A DNA stretch of 64,000 bases from Steromphala cineraria (lineage: Eukaryota; Mollusca; Gastropoda; Trochida; Trochidae), in the NCBI GenBank assembly GCA_916613615.1, contig OU744723.1, positions 29,836,296-29,900,295 of the forward strand, in the 5' to 3' direction. The first letter of the stretch is position 1. Every line of letters starts with the position of its first letter. The position numbers and the translations under genes are program-made. Below, one piece after another: positions 1-11,837 of this stretch. The notes under the pieces are model-generated. The model was not told where the DNA came from. It ran no database searches and saw nothing but the letters and a program-made list of their open reading frames with translations.

Positions 1-566
1 GCGCTCTAATAGCTATATGTTTACTGTCTAGTGCACCAAGACAGTTATGGAAATTCCATCTTTTGGAAAATCCACCAGCAACAGATTTCCATTCATCCTC
101 AATTGATGGACACTGGAAGAATAATAAAAACTAAAAGTGGGATTATTTTTATAAAATATGAAAGTATCATTTTGCAAGTGCTTATTGATTCATTGAAATG
201 ACTTTTAAATCAACGCAAAAGCATAAGCCAAACGTTACTTTCAGAATTCTTCAGAAAACGCTTCGATTATTGCGTTGCAAGTCTCAAGAATAATGCCGGG
301 AATGGTATTGCTTGCCACCCTGAACTGATAAATGAGAGTTTTGTAGGAGTCTCCGGTTGCACGATATCGAAGTGTATTAGCGAGACGTATTGCTGGATCG
401 ATTGGTTGTGTCATGAACGTGTTTTCGACAGTGTGTCAAATAATTCAGGTTCAACCCGAAATAAAACCCTCTGAAAGGCAGCTCTGTCTTACGGAGAAAG
501 CTCTTACTGCAATGTTCTGTAAAACCCCAATATGCCATGCCGCAACAGCCATGATCTTGTCCAGAC
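1..566 (-). pseudogene. PIF/Harbinger transposase remnant, N-terminal half, cut by the window edge
   Basis: Read on the minus strand, 566-415 gives a W-x-R-x-W-L...GFY.TL...EL stretch and then RVEPELFDTLSK, typical of the start of Harbinger (HARBI1-like) nucleases. After a frame change, 414-250 reads IDPAIRLANTLRYRATGDSY and then FRV...ETCNAII, the conserved helix block before the nuclease domain. At 112-1 it reads WKSVAGGFSKRWNFHNCLGA and continues LDSKHIAIRA; this holds the first catalytic Asp, in a context where GA[IL]DGKH is usual (here S replaces G). In-frame stops (at least two in the first part, one near 253) and frame changes show it is dead. The 120-240 gap could be an old intron: an acceptor-like run precedes 112, but the donor phase does not fit. 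The rest of the domain lies outside the window. The family call is by motif only. Confidence 0.8.
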
Positions 567-572
567 ATTTCA

Positions 573-1365
573 TTTTCGTCTTAGTCGTTTTTGCTTTTGC
601 TTCCTTCGGAAATGTTTGGTGGCGACAGTAACAACTGTTACTAGCTTAACTTGAGATGAAACGTCGACATCCATGATGTCGCACTTTCCCTGTGCTGGGA
701 ATTATGTCGTATAAAACACGGCTACATCGTACTATCAACGTTTAAGCACGTAGCAGCTCTTACATCACGCGTTGTGAACACGCGCCTTTCTTGACAAACA
801 CGCACGCAAGTCTGAATAATAACGTAGGTCTCACTTGATGTGAACGTAATGTGTTAGTGATACACTCGCGCTACATCGTATCTTGTTCTTGGAAACAGTA
901 TAAAATACTTTTTACTACAATATTCCCACGTCGTAATAAGCACGTCTATGACATCGTGTACTGAAGTGTGACCGTAGCATTACACTATATCATCAAAAAG
1001 TCAATAGTTAAGAAGTTCGTAGAGTATTGAATAGAGGTCTAAAATTATCGAATTTTCAGACTTAGTAAGTAAGCACTTCACTATTCAAGCGATCTGAATG
1101 TGATTAACATCTATGATTATGCATGACCAAATGTTCTGTAAATAAATGTAACAAAATGTGAACAGGTAATTTATTCATGGTTCTGAAACATTTATTTTTA
1201 GACAACAAACCTAAAGACTAAATTCTTCAAAACTATGGCCGATAATTTCATCAAACTTTTCTCAACATGATGTTACAGACATAATAATAATATATTGAGG
1301 ATCTTGGTAATTTGACAATTTTATAACTTATTGTATAAATCTTTGCTGAAAATGCATGTGGTCAA
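573..1365. other. Intergenic, no gene seen
   Basis: AT-rich sequence with no coding pattern I can defend on either strand. It may include the upstream part of the Harbinger element, but I found no terminal inverted repeat. Confidence 0.5.
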
Positions 1366-1372
1366 AAACAAA

Positions 1373-1408
1373 AGTCTTGAAGACCCAAGTACTGCGGCAG
1401 CAGTAATG
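1373..1408. repeat. Right end of the AGGTCTTCAAGAC hairpin-end repeat family
   Basis: GTCTTGAAGACC is followed by AAGTACTGCGGCAGCAGTA, which contains a short palindrome. The same layout (GTCTTGAAGACCT, AAGTA, then a different palindrome) ends the element at 33951-35195. Only the right end is recognisable here. Confidence 0.55.
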
Positions 1409-1559
1409 TTCAGTTTGTTGTTACTTTGACATTAAGGCGTTTCTAAACCTTGATGTGTATTGAGTATTGCTACCTGGTCAATTGGAAAGGGTTTCCAATT
1501 AAAAAGCTTTGGGGACAGTGGACGTAGGCCTATAGGAGAGCATGATTTAAAAAAAATAT

Positions 1560-3425
1560 GTTTTAACTTTTTATTTTTCAAAACTCCATTAAGAAAAATG
1601 ACATGAAAGAATAACAATTCCAGACATAACACGTATATACAAGTAATAATTTAACAACGTACACAAGATTTGATGAATAGACAATTTTATCTTCAAAGTT
1701 AAATCTGACATAAGTTGGAAAATGGTAGATATTAAAAACTCTTCTAATAATTCAGACTAGATAATGACAAATTGACCAGAAATTCATAAAGCTGTCATAT
1801 TTACAGTTTGTGTAGGTGTTAAATCGGTCAACAAAATATGCAGTTTTAATTTCCTCTTGAACATGTTTAAAATTTGGGATTATCTCCTGTTGTTTCATTT
1901 TAAATATATTGTATTTCACAATGTCAGAAAATTCAGGACATAGTTTCGTTTTTCTATATATCCTAAGATGATACATTCTCTCCCCACAGAGGCAGATGAA
2001 GTCATGTTGATTAAGCCTCTGTTCTATTACGCCGTAATCTGTGGGTTCTGGCAGTTTCCCCGGGCGGAAAAAAACCAGCATCACAATCCATTTGAATTTC
2101 TTTATCAAATGACAACGGTTCTCGCATGGAAAGGGTGGTTCATATCACAATGCTTTTGCCTTGATTCAGTAGCCAAAACTATGATTTAAGATCAGCGTCG
2201 CTGATTGCACAACTAACTTTGATTGCCTCCAATCTCCCACAAAGTCGGCGTAATATAACAAAGGCTAAATCAACGTGACTTGATCTGCCTCTGTTGGGAG
2301 AGAATGAAGATGATATTCTTTTTCGAAAATATGATATAAGTTCCTGTTTTTTCCAGTATCCATTCTTCCAATTGTTTCCATATAGTTTTTATAAACTTAC
2401 AATCATAAAATATATGTAGAATTGACTCGTTCTCTGTTTTGCAAAATGTGCATTTGTTTGATTCTTTGTATCTCATTTTTGTTAGAAGCTCATTTGTTGG
2501 AAGAAATCTATGCAATCTACTATATTGGAGCCATGAATGTTAAACACTATTGTAGGATTTAAATGTTAATCTTTCTATGATTTCCTATGTATTTACGTTG
2601 ATAAATTCATTTAGATCTGTTTGCCATTTATCTCGGTATTTGAGAGTTTTTGGCTTTTTCTGGTTACGAGTAGCCTATGTCATATATATCTCTACAGCCT
2701 TTGGGATCGCCAGTTATATTTTGTAAAAAGAAGGGTAAAATTGGCAGTGGTATTTTCTTTTCAATTTGAACGTTTATTGACTTGCAGTAATATTTTATAG
2801 CTTTTATTATCCCTTGGTAATCAAGGAAATTTGTCTTGCAACCAAAAGCATTTCTTAATTGTTCCATGGATAGGAAAATACCATGGCTATCAAGGGGTTT
2901 GTGATAAGACATCGTCGGCGATTAGCGTTTTGACCTTTTTTGTTAATAAATTTGCCCCACGATGTTAATGTGTCTCTCCAAAAGTGATTTGTTCGGGTTG
3001 TTATTACAGATTCGGTTATGTGTGTTTCACATGTTTGTATAGGCTGTCTATATTATCTTTAATGCTTGTTTGTAGCAGTGTCTTAATTTTTGAATCAGAG
3101 TTGTTTAATCTTTTCATCCATGAAATTTATTGTGATTGAATGAGACTTCTTATATCTGGAAGCCTTATTCCGCCTTGTTCATAGTTGTTAGTGATAGTGT
3201 CTCGATTAACTTTGTCGGGTTTGTTTTTCCATATAAACTTGTAGCAGAGTTGTTCAGTTTCTCTTATCATTTGATCGCTTGGGTTTGGTAAAGTTCCAAG
3301 TAAATGGTTAATTTGTGGTAAGAGTAAGCTTTTAAGAATGGTATTGCAACTTAGTGGCGTTATGTCTCTAGCCAACCACTGGTTCATAGATATCTTAAAG
3401 GTTTTAAGTTTATCTTTATATACAC
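1560..3425 (-). pseudogene. LINE retrotransposon copy 2, 5'-truncated, split by a MITE
   Basis: Minus-strand pieces appear in the order expected for the end of a LINE ORF2. At 3425-3127 is the RT thumb region (NTILKSLLLPQINHLLGTLP, FIWKNKPDKVNRD). At 2912-2664 is a linker. At 2515-2320 is a zinc-binding C-terminal domain with Cys-x2-Cys-x8-His-x4-Cys (CTFCKTENESILHIFYDC). At 1965-1752 is the C-terminal tail (YTNCKYDSFMNFWS). The tail is separated from the zinc motif only by the MITE at 1974-2306, and the frame resumes across it. The tail matches the end of copy 1 (YSNCKYKKFVKFWS). A polyadenylation-like AATAAA lies on the minus strand near 1572. The thumb and zinc domain resemble L1/Tx1-type LINEs; the clade is uncertain. 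Stops and frame changes make it inactive. Confidence 0.8.
1974..2306. mobile_element. MITE 1 with ~60-bp TIRs and a 9-bp target-site duplication
   Basis: The left end CATTCTCTCCCCACAGAGGC is mirrored at the right end, and the inverted match runs about 60 bp with a few mismatches. The 9 bases AAGATGATA stand directly outside both ends (1965-1973 and 2307-2315). A 9-bp duplication with long TIRs fits Mutator-like non-autonomous elements. There is no coding capacity. It sits inside LINE copy 2, so it is younger than that LINE. It shares its ends with the element at 17186-17768. Confidence 0.88.
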
Positions 3426-3529
3426 AAAGAACTTAATTAAGCACCCCCTATTTTGTAAAATGAACTTGGGTGCTCTTGGACTATTTGGATTATTTGGATG
3501 TATTGACCACTCCAGGTATAACAATTGCT

Positions 3530-5425
3530 TTTTTTTTTTTTTTTGCTTTTTATTTTTTTATTCCACTTTTTTGTATTACAGCACATCATGAGGAATCATT
3601 CAAGTCAGCAAAGTACAATTGACAATATTATATAATGCACAGTACAGTTGATTAGCAGTCGTCATTGAAACAAGTTGTGGCAGCTGGACCAGAATTTTAC
3701 AAATTTTTTATATTTACAATTTGAATATGCTATAGTTTTCGTTATGTTGTAGTAGTTTGCTAACTCTCTCTGGAAATGCGTAACAGATAAAGTACCTTTT
3801 TTGAGGTAGCATTTGAACATTGAATCTTTTATGACTAGACATATTGCATTTAATGGATCATTGGAAGGGAACCCGAAGAGAACATTTTGTTTAGTGAATT
3901 TAATATTTATTTCCGCTTGGATATTTATCCAATTTTCAAGCTCGGTCCAGAGAGAGTGAACATGTTCACAATTCCATAATACATGAGAAATATCAGAAGT
4001 GAACTTATTACAGTGTGTACATAAGGGGGAATCTTTGTATCCTATCTTATATAAATATTTACCAACAGGTAAGATTTGATTGATAATTCTATATTGAAGC
4101 CAACGTAATTGTACACTATCAGTAGATCGAAACGGAATTTCATTTATATTTCTCCATTCTTGATCTGTGAAACTATTTAAATCGGTCTCCCATTGCTGAT
4201 TAGCCGATGTCCTATGAAATTTTGAATCTAATAAAACATAATAATAAAACTTGGGTCCCTTTTGGTTATTTAGGAATAAACAATGATTTAATGGCATCGT
4301 TGGATACGCTAGTGGGGTACTTTCATGTGACCATAACGTTTTCAGATACATATCAACAGCATTTCTTAATCCATTATAAGTCAAAAAGTTACAGGAAATA
4401 TTATACATATCCTTAAATTCTAAGTAAGAATATAATTTACCATTGTCAGCTATCAAATCATTTATATATCTTACACCCGCTTCATCCTATGTTTTATATA
4501 TATATGTAATTTTTATCGATTTGTACTCTATCATTATACCATAAGAATTGATAATATGCATCCTCTCGTGATTTCTTATATTTATCCAAGAAGAAACTCC
4601 AAGATAAAACTACCTCACGCTAAAAAGAATTTCTAATTGTATTGACGATATGGACCTTGATATAATTTGCATCCATATCTAAGATTTAGGATGGAACAAT
4701 ATTCGCTTCAAAAAGGAATGTTTTAAAAGCGGTATCCGAAAGATGTAAACGACGGAGACAAGAAATGTTTTGTGAAGCAATGATATCTTTTATAATAGGA
4801 ACCTTGAAACCTCCGTCCGGAATATACCTCGTTACCCGGTCCCTGTTAATGTTATCTGGCTTTTCGTTCCAAATAAATCGAAAACAGTTTGTTTGAAATG
4901 TTTCTATGATATCTTCAGATGGTGCCGGGAGAGTAAAAAATAAATGATTAAGCTTTGGTAGTAAAAGTGATTTCAAAACTGTATTACGTCCAAAGGGCGT
5001 CAGTATCCTACTTCTCCATAAATGCATTGAGTGTTCTATCTCTTTAAATTTATCTTTGTAGTTAATATCTACCATATTTTCAAGATCGATGTCAAATTTT
5101 ATACCCAAAAGTTTGAAATTTATTGTCCAATCCATTTTGTTGTCCTGAAGAAGTTTCATTCGACAGCGTTTTTTTGAACCAATCCAAATCAACTTAGTCT
5201 TGTCAATATTCACTCGTAAACCAGAAAAGCGTTAAAAAAAGTTCAGAGTGGTTAAAACTGCTTGTAAACAGGTTTTAGTGTCATCCAACATTAAAGATGT
5301 GTCGTCTGCAAACTGTGCTAACAAGTGTTCGATAGAACCAATCTTTATTCCCTTGATAAGTTTATTGTATTTTATCAGTCTTTCTAGGATTTGCTTTTGC
5401 TTTGCTATTGACTATTCAATTGTAC
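3530..5425 (-). pseudogene. LINE retrotransposon copy 1, RT core to C-terminus
   Basis: On the minus strand, 5425-5250 encodes the RT catalytic block (GSIEHLLAQFADDTSLMLDD, with the F-A-D-D motif). 5213-4686 is palm/thumb (NIDKTKLIWIGSKK, FKLLGIKF, RNTVLKSLLLPKLNHL, FIWNEKPDNINRDRV). 4456-3662 is a 264-residue C-terminal part with a Cys-x2-Cys-x8-His-x4-Cys zinc motif (CTHCNKFTSDISHVLWNC) and the tail YSNCKYKKFVKFWS. The 3' end is marked by an A-rich tract on the minus strand at about 3545-3530. Stops (near 5236, for example) break the frame. The gap 4456-4686 holds decayed linker sequence. It is of the same family as copy 2 and lies in the same orientation just upstream of it. Confidence 0.82.
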
Positions 5426-5504
5426 TAAAAATCGTTAATGCGCAAAAATAATGAAAATATGAGAAAAACTGTGAGACTACTGAAATTTGGCCAAATATAA
5501 CTAT

Positions 5505-5726
5505 AAAATGCCTACAATCTAAACATGTGTAAGTAAATTTGAGAGGAAAAATACACAATAAACTTTGAATGTTATGAATTAAAATAACATTTCTGATTCC
5601 TAGTTGACATTCATACACTAAAACCCTTTTAATCATGCATGAAAATAGGAAAGCAATACATTAAATTTTCAGTACTTTTTTCATCAAAAATGCCTACAAT
5701 CTAAACATGTGTAAGTAAATTTGAGA
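5505..5726. repeat. 40-bp direct repeat, two copies 182 bp apart
   Basis: The 40 bases at 5505-5544 recur exactly at 5687-5726 (AAAATGCCTACAATCTAAAC is the first half). The sequence between them is not repeated. No function can be seen; it could be a local duplication or edges of a small element. Confidence 0.7.
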
Positions 5727-5929
5727 TTCCTTGAGTTGAACTTCTTGATCAAACACTTCTCCTTCCTTTAGATGAGCCATTTTCTTTGACAGTGACCAAT
5801 TAAATAAATGTCTTTGCGCAGTTTTCTTTAAATCCGATATTTGATAATTTTGTGATTTTGAAGGTTCATACTGCTTTAACAATTCACTTTTGCTATGGAG
5901 TTATTTACTATAAATTCATCAATTAATTT

Positions 5930-6003
5930 TGCGCTTTGAGCATGTCTTAGGACGTGGAAAAGGCGCAATATAAGTACGCACATTATTATTATTATTATTA
6001 TTA
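5930..6003. repeat. Short interspersed tail followed by an (ATT)n microsatellite
   Basis: The segment around GCGCTTTGAGCATGTC and GGCGCAATATAAG runs into six to seven ATT repeats (about 5982-6003). A complex 3' tail ending in a trinucleotide microsatellite is usual for SINE or LINE tails in marine invertebrates. The family is not identified. Confidence 0.4.
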
Positions 6004-6029
6004 ATTCACTCAAATATAAATATTGACTT

Positions 6030-6210
6030 TCATATCCTATATTAAGCGAGTACATTCTCCAATATATCTTTTGGACATAAATCCTTTTTGGTCTTCGTTT
6101 ATTATAGAAGGTAGGACAGCTTTTATCATATTTGCTATAGTTGATGATCCAATATTATATAACGTTGAGCAACGAAGTAGGTCTCCAATTAAAGAGTATA
6201 AAATACTTGC
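6030..6210 (-). pseudogene. LINE reverse transcriptase fragment, N-terminal motifs
   Basis: The minus strand at 6198-6175 reads NWRPTSLLNV. After a frame change, 6150-6037 reads VLPSIINEDQKGFMSKRYIG. These are the first conserved motifs of the LINE RT domain (NWRPISLLN and the Q-x-GF-x-x-x-R block). It may be the 5' continuation of LINE copy 1, since the intervening RT motifs are missing and unrelated DNA fills 5430-6030. Confidence 0.75.
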
Positions 6211-7873
6211 TAGTATTGCAAGGTGCTGAAATCTTGGATGAGCTATCAAACAAAGTATATATATCTAATGACTCTGAACAGGTAGTGTGACAAGGTATTA
6301 CACTTGTTCTATGCTGTAACTGGTTCAAACGGTTGGGACTTTCGTTTACTAAAATCAAAAGATATAAAATTGAAACCAAATAAACCGAAATTGTTTATAT
6401 TTAAGATTTATTGACAATCAGCAATCTTATCTGTTTCACAAACACACAGACCAAAGAGTTCCTGGGGTTTTCCTTTGTATTTCTGATTATATATAGAAAA
6501 ATGAACATAAATAAAAGGATTATAGAATAAGGATTATATATTAAATTGTACAAAGAATTTATAACCAACTACAAACCAGAGACAAGGTTCAACATAATAA
6601 ATCTGTTAATAAGATTGAGAACGTGTGCATAAGCAAATGGATTTCACCAACAAAGAGAAACATTGCTTTATATTGAATCATAAAATAACGACATTTCCTA
6701 AAATTTAAAATACAAATTAACATCTGTTTTCAATGATTAGTTATAGAAATTTAAAAAAGTGTCTTGAGTATTCAATTCAATCCTGACACGCTTCATTCCT
6801 GTCAGTAAAAGGTAGGTTAAAGGTCCATACTAAATAAGCAATTGAAAATCAAATAGATGCCTGTAACAATTGAAAACTATTAACAATAAACATTCTCAAA
6901 CATGTTCTTGATGTTAACACAATAACTATTTGGGAAAAACTATCACAAATTCTATCATCTTGAGAGAAACAAAGAAAATAAGTTAGAGCAATTGTACACT
7001 TGACAATTGCTGATAAATATATATATTGATATATATATAAAAGATCTGACACAGGTGGATTAAGCCAACTTGCACAACAATGTATAAGAAAGTCAATGAC
7101 ATACACTAACATCTTTCAGTGGAGTTCATCAGTTTTATTATTGCAATTGTGTCAAAACACATTTATAACCTTACAGAGTTTGTATAATATTTCAGACCTT
7201 TTCCAGGCTTATAATGACAAAATAAAGCTGATTCAAAATCAATGGTATATCACAAAATATGTGTTTCACCAGGCACAAACAAGTAAAACTCTAACAATCT
7301 TTGAGATGGTTGGTAGCCAATCTTTACGCTTTCACCAGACTATTTAGTTGTTTCTCTGTTCTTAAAGGTTAAAATAGTTTTGTTCTGGCCTAACATAACG
7401 CCAAGTGAAACTTAAAAGTATAACTTCAAAGAAGTTGAAAATCCTAAAAGGCACAACTACACAAGTTAAATAATCCAAATACCAACTTTCATTGAGCTAG
7501 GTTTCAAGTATTTGTGTTATGTTCTCGGAAATTTTAATTTCTATTTCAATATAAACTACAAGAACTATAAATCTAAAACAATATATGCTTACCTATCCAA
7601 ATACCAGGTTTCATTGAGCTTGAAACAGATATTTAGTTCTATTCCATGTAAACCAGCAAAAGTAAACATCGAAATAAGAAGATCACAAAGGGACACCAAC
7701 ACAAGCAGACTGATCCAGGCCACACATCATTCCAGTTAAAAGAGCCACGTCCCAAGTTGTCGGGGTCTTACTGCTTTCATTTTAAGCAATTTGCACTAAT
7801 CTCGCTGACATGATGAAGTTCTTTTTCACCAAAAATTTTTGTAATGTACTACAAATGTTGTGAAACCTCCCAC
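6211..7873. other. Intergenic, no gene seen
   Basis: AT-rich, with a TA-rich run near 7015-7045. A motif close to CCAAATACCAGGTTTCATTG occurs twice, around 7471-7515 and 7593-7640, as a diverged direct repeat. I see no convincing exon. If the block at 7874-8032 is a true terminal exon, the part just below 7874 would be its 3' UTR. Confidence 0.4.
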
Positions 7874-8032
7874 CTATTTCCATTCATGATCATCATTAGA
7901 AATGTCATATAGGAACACATTGGTCGCTATATTGCAGAGAAACTGAATGAGACCCTCTGGCCTCCAGACAGGTAGTATTTCTCCTTCGTAGTGCCTACCC
8001 ATGTTAGTCAGATCGTCACACGTCAACCGGCA
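7874..8032 (-). CDS. Possible terminal exon of an unidentified host gene
   Basis: On the minus strand a 52-codon frame runs from 8032 to a TAG stop at 7876-7874, reading CRLTCDDLTNMGRHYEGEIL at its start and ending SNDDHEWK. The residue mix looks coding. It is preceded by a pyrimidine-containing stretch ending in AG, which could be a splice acceptor at codon phase 0. I do not recognise the family. A second weak candidate exon on the same strand lies about 8370-8300 (LSKTVSTYEPKRVDQIESLP). It has the same orientation as RFK. It could also be chance open frame in non-coding DNA. Confidence 0.35.
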   Translation of the reverse strand, partial: CRLTCDDLTNMGRHYEGEILPVWRPEGLIQFLCNIATNVFLYDISNDDHEWK

Positions 8033-8956
8033 CTTCAGAAATCACACAAAGAAATGTTTTCTTAACATATTCAACATCACACAATTTGATCACAAGAGTT
8101 CTTTTAAAGGTACATAAATTGGTAAAATTACTACAACAAGTTGTAAATAAAAACTCTCATGTCAATGAACTCAAGCATGCAAATACAATTAATTCATTGA
8201 ACAAGGCAAAGTGACAAGGCTATTGCAATATAAACGCAAATGTTGATGATTGTGCTGATATGCAACAGCTGTGATAACAACTGTAATAACAGCTGATTAG
8301 CTTCACTGGTAAGCTCTCTATTTGGTCCACACGTTTTGGTTCATAAGTGCTTACAGTTTTAGATAAGCACTGAAATACAACATTGAAACAGTTCCCTTTC
8401 ATATCTTTTCACTTTTCCTACATCACTATCCATAACCATTTAGAACTTACATGTTAAACAATGTTTTATATTGAAATTTTCTAAATAAAATATGGAACAT
8501 GGGTCACAAATTCTAATTGTCAATATATGACTTAGATATATTGTGGCAAAGTGATGTATTGAGATAATTTATCTAAACAACAATTAGATTTTGGCGGACA
8601 ACCCCTTTTTTTGTTCTTGTTCTCTCTCTAAAAGGTCACAAGGATGTAACATATGATACAAGGTGTTATCATATAGGAGAGTGCTATCAATGCAATGAAG
8701 TTATCAAATAATCTTAATATCTTAATCTGATAAATATGCAAATAAGGTCAAAAGGACAAATACTTTCAAAAGTTTCTCACAGGGCATAATTATTGCATAA
8801 CATGCAATGCGGTCAATATATAATCTGACATATGTGAATGTAATGCATGATGTATTGTGTCTTTGACTTGCTTTTATTCAAAATGTATGTTATGTTTCAA
8901 AGTGTATCATTATCTTCTGCAAGCATGCTGTTATCATTATGTAACTATGACAAATT
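8033..8956. other. Intergenic or intronic, no gene seen
   Basis: AT-rich sequence without a recognisable repeat apart from low-complexity stretches. Only the weak exon candidate near 8300-8370 (-) is of note. Confidence 0.35.
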
Positions 8957-10374
8957 AAAAATAGAGCCATTGGCTCTGTAGCTCATCAGGCTTCATCATC
9001 AATTATGCTGTAGAGTGTGGCCAATGTGATTCCCCCTTTGTAGAGGCCACAGGGGCACCAATCATAAAATTAAGTATATAGGCGACAAGTTTCAGTTTTC
9101 TAGGCCTTACACTTCAGGAGAAGTAGATGAAAATACATTTGAAAGACGTTCATGTTGCCTTTATTAGGGGCCACAGTCACCAAATCTACAATTCATAATC
9201 CTCACTAGTCAAGGAGTCTGTACACAAAGTTTCAGCTTTCTAGGCCTTATGCTTTTGGAAAAGACTATGAAAATAGGTTTTTAGGGCGTGGCCCCTGTGG
9301 TCCTTATTAGGGGTCACAGGTGCCACCAAAGCTACAATATATAATCTTCACCAGTCAAGGAGTCTGTACACAAAGTTTCAGCTTCAATGGTTCAGGAGAA
9401 GAAGATGAAAATAGGTTTTTAGGGTGTGGCCCCTGTGGCCCTTATTAGGGGTCACAGGGCCACCAAAGCTACAATTTATATTCCTCACTCTTCAAAGAGG
9501 ATATACACAAAGTTTCAGCTTTCTAGGCCTTATGGTTCTGGAGAAGAAGATGAAAATAGGTTTTTAGGGCGTGGCCCCTGTGGCCCTTATTTGGGGTCAC
9601 AGGGCTACCGAAGCTACAATTTATAATCCTCACTAGCCAAGGAGTCTGTACATAAAGTTTCAGCTTTCTATGCCATATGGTTCTGGAGAAGAAGGTAAAA
9701 ATAGGTTTTTAGGGCGTGGCCCCTGTGGCCCTTATTTGGGGTCACAGGGCTACCGAAGCTACAATTTATAATCCTCACTAGCCAAGGAGTCTGTACACAA
9801 AATTTCAGCTTACTAGGCCTCATGGTTCTGGAGAAGATGAAAATACGTTTTTAGAGCGTGGCCCCTGTGGCCCTTATTAGGGGTCACAGGGCCACTAAAG
9901 CTACAATTTATAATCCTCACTAGCCAAGGAGTCTGTACACAAAATTTCAGCTTACTAGGCCTTATGGTTCTGGAGAAGATGAAAATACGTTTTTAGAGCG
10001 TGGCCCCTGTGGCCCTTATTAGGGGTCATAGGGCTACCAAAGCTACAATTTATAATCCTTACTAGCCAAGGAGTCTGTACACAAAGTTTCAGCTTTCTAG
10101 GCCTTATGGTTCTGGAGAAGAAGATGAAAATAGGTTTTTAGGGTGTGGCCCCTGTGGCCCTTAATAGGGGTCACAGGTGCCACTAATGCTACAATTTATA
10201 ATCCTCACTCTTCAAAGAGGCTATAGACAAAGTTTCAGCTTTCTAGGCCTTATGGTTCTGGAGAAGAAGTCGAAATTCCACAAAGTTTACGGACGGACGG
10301 ACGGACGGACGGACGCCGGACACCATGCCATGCCATAAGCCCATCGGGCCTTACAGGCCAGATGAGCTAAAAAT
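8957..10374. repeat. Tandem-repeat element, copy 1 (~145-bp units)
   Basis: It starts with AAAAATAGAGCCATTGGCTC (a small hairpin) and GTAGCTCATCAGGC, and ends with CCAGATGAGCTAAAAAT. Inside are about eight units of roughly 145 bp, each with GGCGTGGCCCCTGTGGCCC, CTACAATTTATAATCCTCAC, CAAGGAGTCTGTACACAAAG and TTCTAGGCCTTATGGTTCTG. The last unit runs into a GGAC microsatellite (about 10292-10316). Open frames inside it come from the repeats and are not genes. It lies downstream (3') of RFK. Confidence 0.85.
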
Positions 10375-10376
10375 TA

Positions 10377-11415
10377 AAACAGAGCCATAGGCTCTGTAGC
10401 TCATCGGGCTTCATATAACTTGTTGCTTAAGGGTTTGGTCAATGTAGTTGCCCCTCTTAGTAGAGGCCACAGGGTCACCAAATGTACATTTAAAAATCAA
10501 AATTATCTGGGGAGTCTCTACAACACATTTCTAGGTCTTATACTTCTGGAAAAGATAAATAAAAATAGCGCCAGGCTCTGTAGCTCATCAGGCTTCATAT
10601 TTTATTTTGCTGTAGGGTGTGGCAAATGTGGTTTTCCCCTTTGTCACACATCCTAGAATTAAGTATAAAGGCGATGTGATACCTGGCGATACCTGTAATC
10701 AATTCAGAAATGAAAATTGCTCAAATATTCAATTGATAATTTATGGCATAGGATCCAAAGGTTCCCCAATCCCTTTTAGGAGCCATAGGGTCACCGAAAC
10801 TGTCAATTTTAATCCTCAATAGTAGGAGTCTGTACACAATATTTCAGCTTTCTAGGTCTTTTACTTCTGGAAAGAAAATGAAAATAGGTTTCAAGGGCAT
10901 GGTCCTCATCAAAGCTACAAATTAGAATCCCAACTAGTCAAGGAGTCTGTACACAAAGTTTAAGCTTTCTAGGCCTTTTTGCTTCTTGAGAAGAAGATGA
11001 AAATAGATTTTAAGGGCATGGCTCATGTGACCATTTAGAGGGGCCACTAGTCAATGAGTCTGTATACAAAGTTTCAGCTTTCTGGGCCTTATGGTTCTGG
11101 AGAAGAAGTCGAAATTCCACAAAGTTTACGGACGGATGGACGGACGCCTGACACCATGCCATGCCATAAGCCCATCGGGCGTTACAGGCCAGATGAAAAT
11201 AGGTTTTAAGGACATGGCCCCTGTGACCCTTATTATTGCCGTTTTGGCCTTTATTAGGGGTCACAGGGAAACCAAAGTTATAAAGGATAATCCTCACTTG
11301 TCAAGGCCTTATGATTCTTGAGAACAGTCCAAAATGCACAGTTTACAGACAGACAGACGGACACCTTACCATGCAATAATCCCACTAGGCCTTACAGGCC
11401 AGATAAGCTAAAAAT
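10377..11415. repeat. Tandem-repeat element, copy 2, diverged
   Basis: It has the same start (GAGCCATAGGCTCTGTAGCT) and end (CCAGATAAGCTAAAAAT) as copy 1, placed head to tail directly after it. A second start-like segment at about 10558-10605 shows that a truncated member is fused inside. Units are diverged, and there are two small blocks of GGAC/GACA microsatellite. Confidence 0.72.
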
Positions 11416-11837
11416 CGATATAGAACACTAAAAAAAGCAACAACAAAAAACAAACAGAAAATGTATTGTACTGGAAAAGCTTTGCATTATCATTATCAAT
11501 GTAGTTCATACAAATACAAATCAAAGCCAACAATTTCAGAAGACAAATGATGGGTTCTACAAGAAGAAGTCTGTCCAAAAGACCTTCAAGACATCTGTGC
11601 GCCCTAATGTGCATAAAGAGAGATCCAACAAGTGCTACTGTGTACATATATAGATGTCCTGAATAACTGCAACTAAAAGTGAATTTTGCAGAGTTGATTG
11701 GATGAACTCGCATCTAATGCTTTCTTTAACAAAGGCAATATTCCACTGTATAAATGATTAACCAACCCAACAACCAGAAGTGAGATAAACTCAGATAATA
11801 GATTCTATACAAAAATGGACTGCTAACAGTGCCAGGG
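11416..11837. other. Likely 3' UTR of riboflavin kinase (minus strand)
   Basis: This is the sequence directly downstream of the RFK stop codon on the minus strand, with no repeat match that I can see. No clear AATAAA was found on the minus strand within it, so the transcript end is unknown. Confidence 0.4.

Noticed and set aside
9426..11321. Open frames such as those starting MAPVALIRGHRATKAT in the arrays
   Set aside because: They recur with each 145-bp unit in every array, shift frame between units (145 is not a multiple of 3) and have no family. They are by-products of the repeat.
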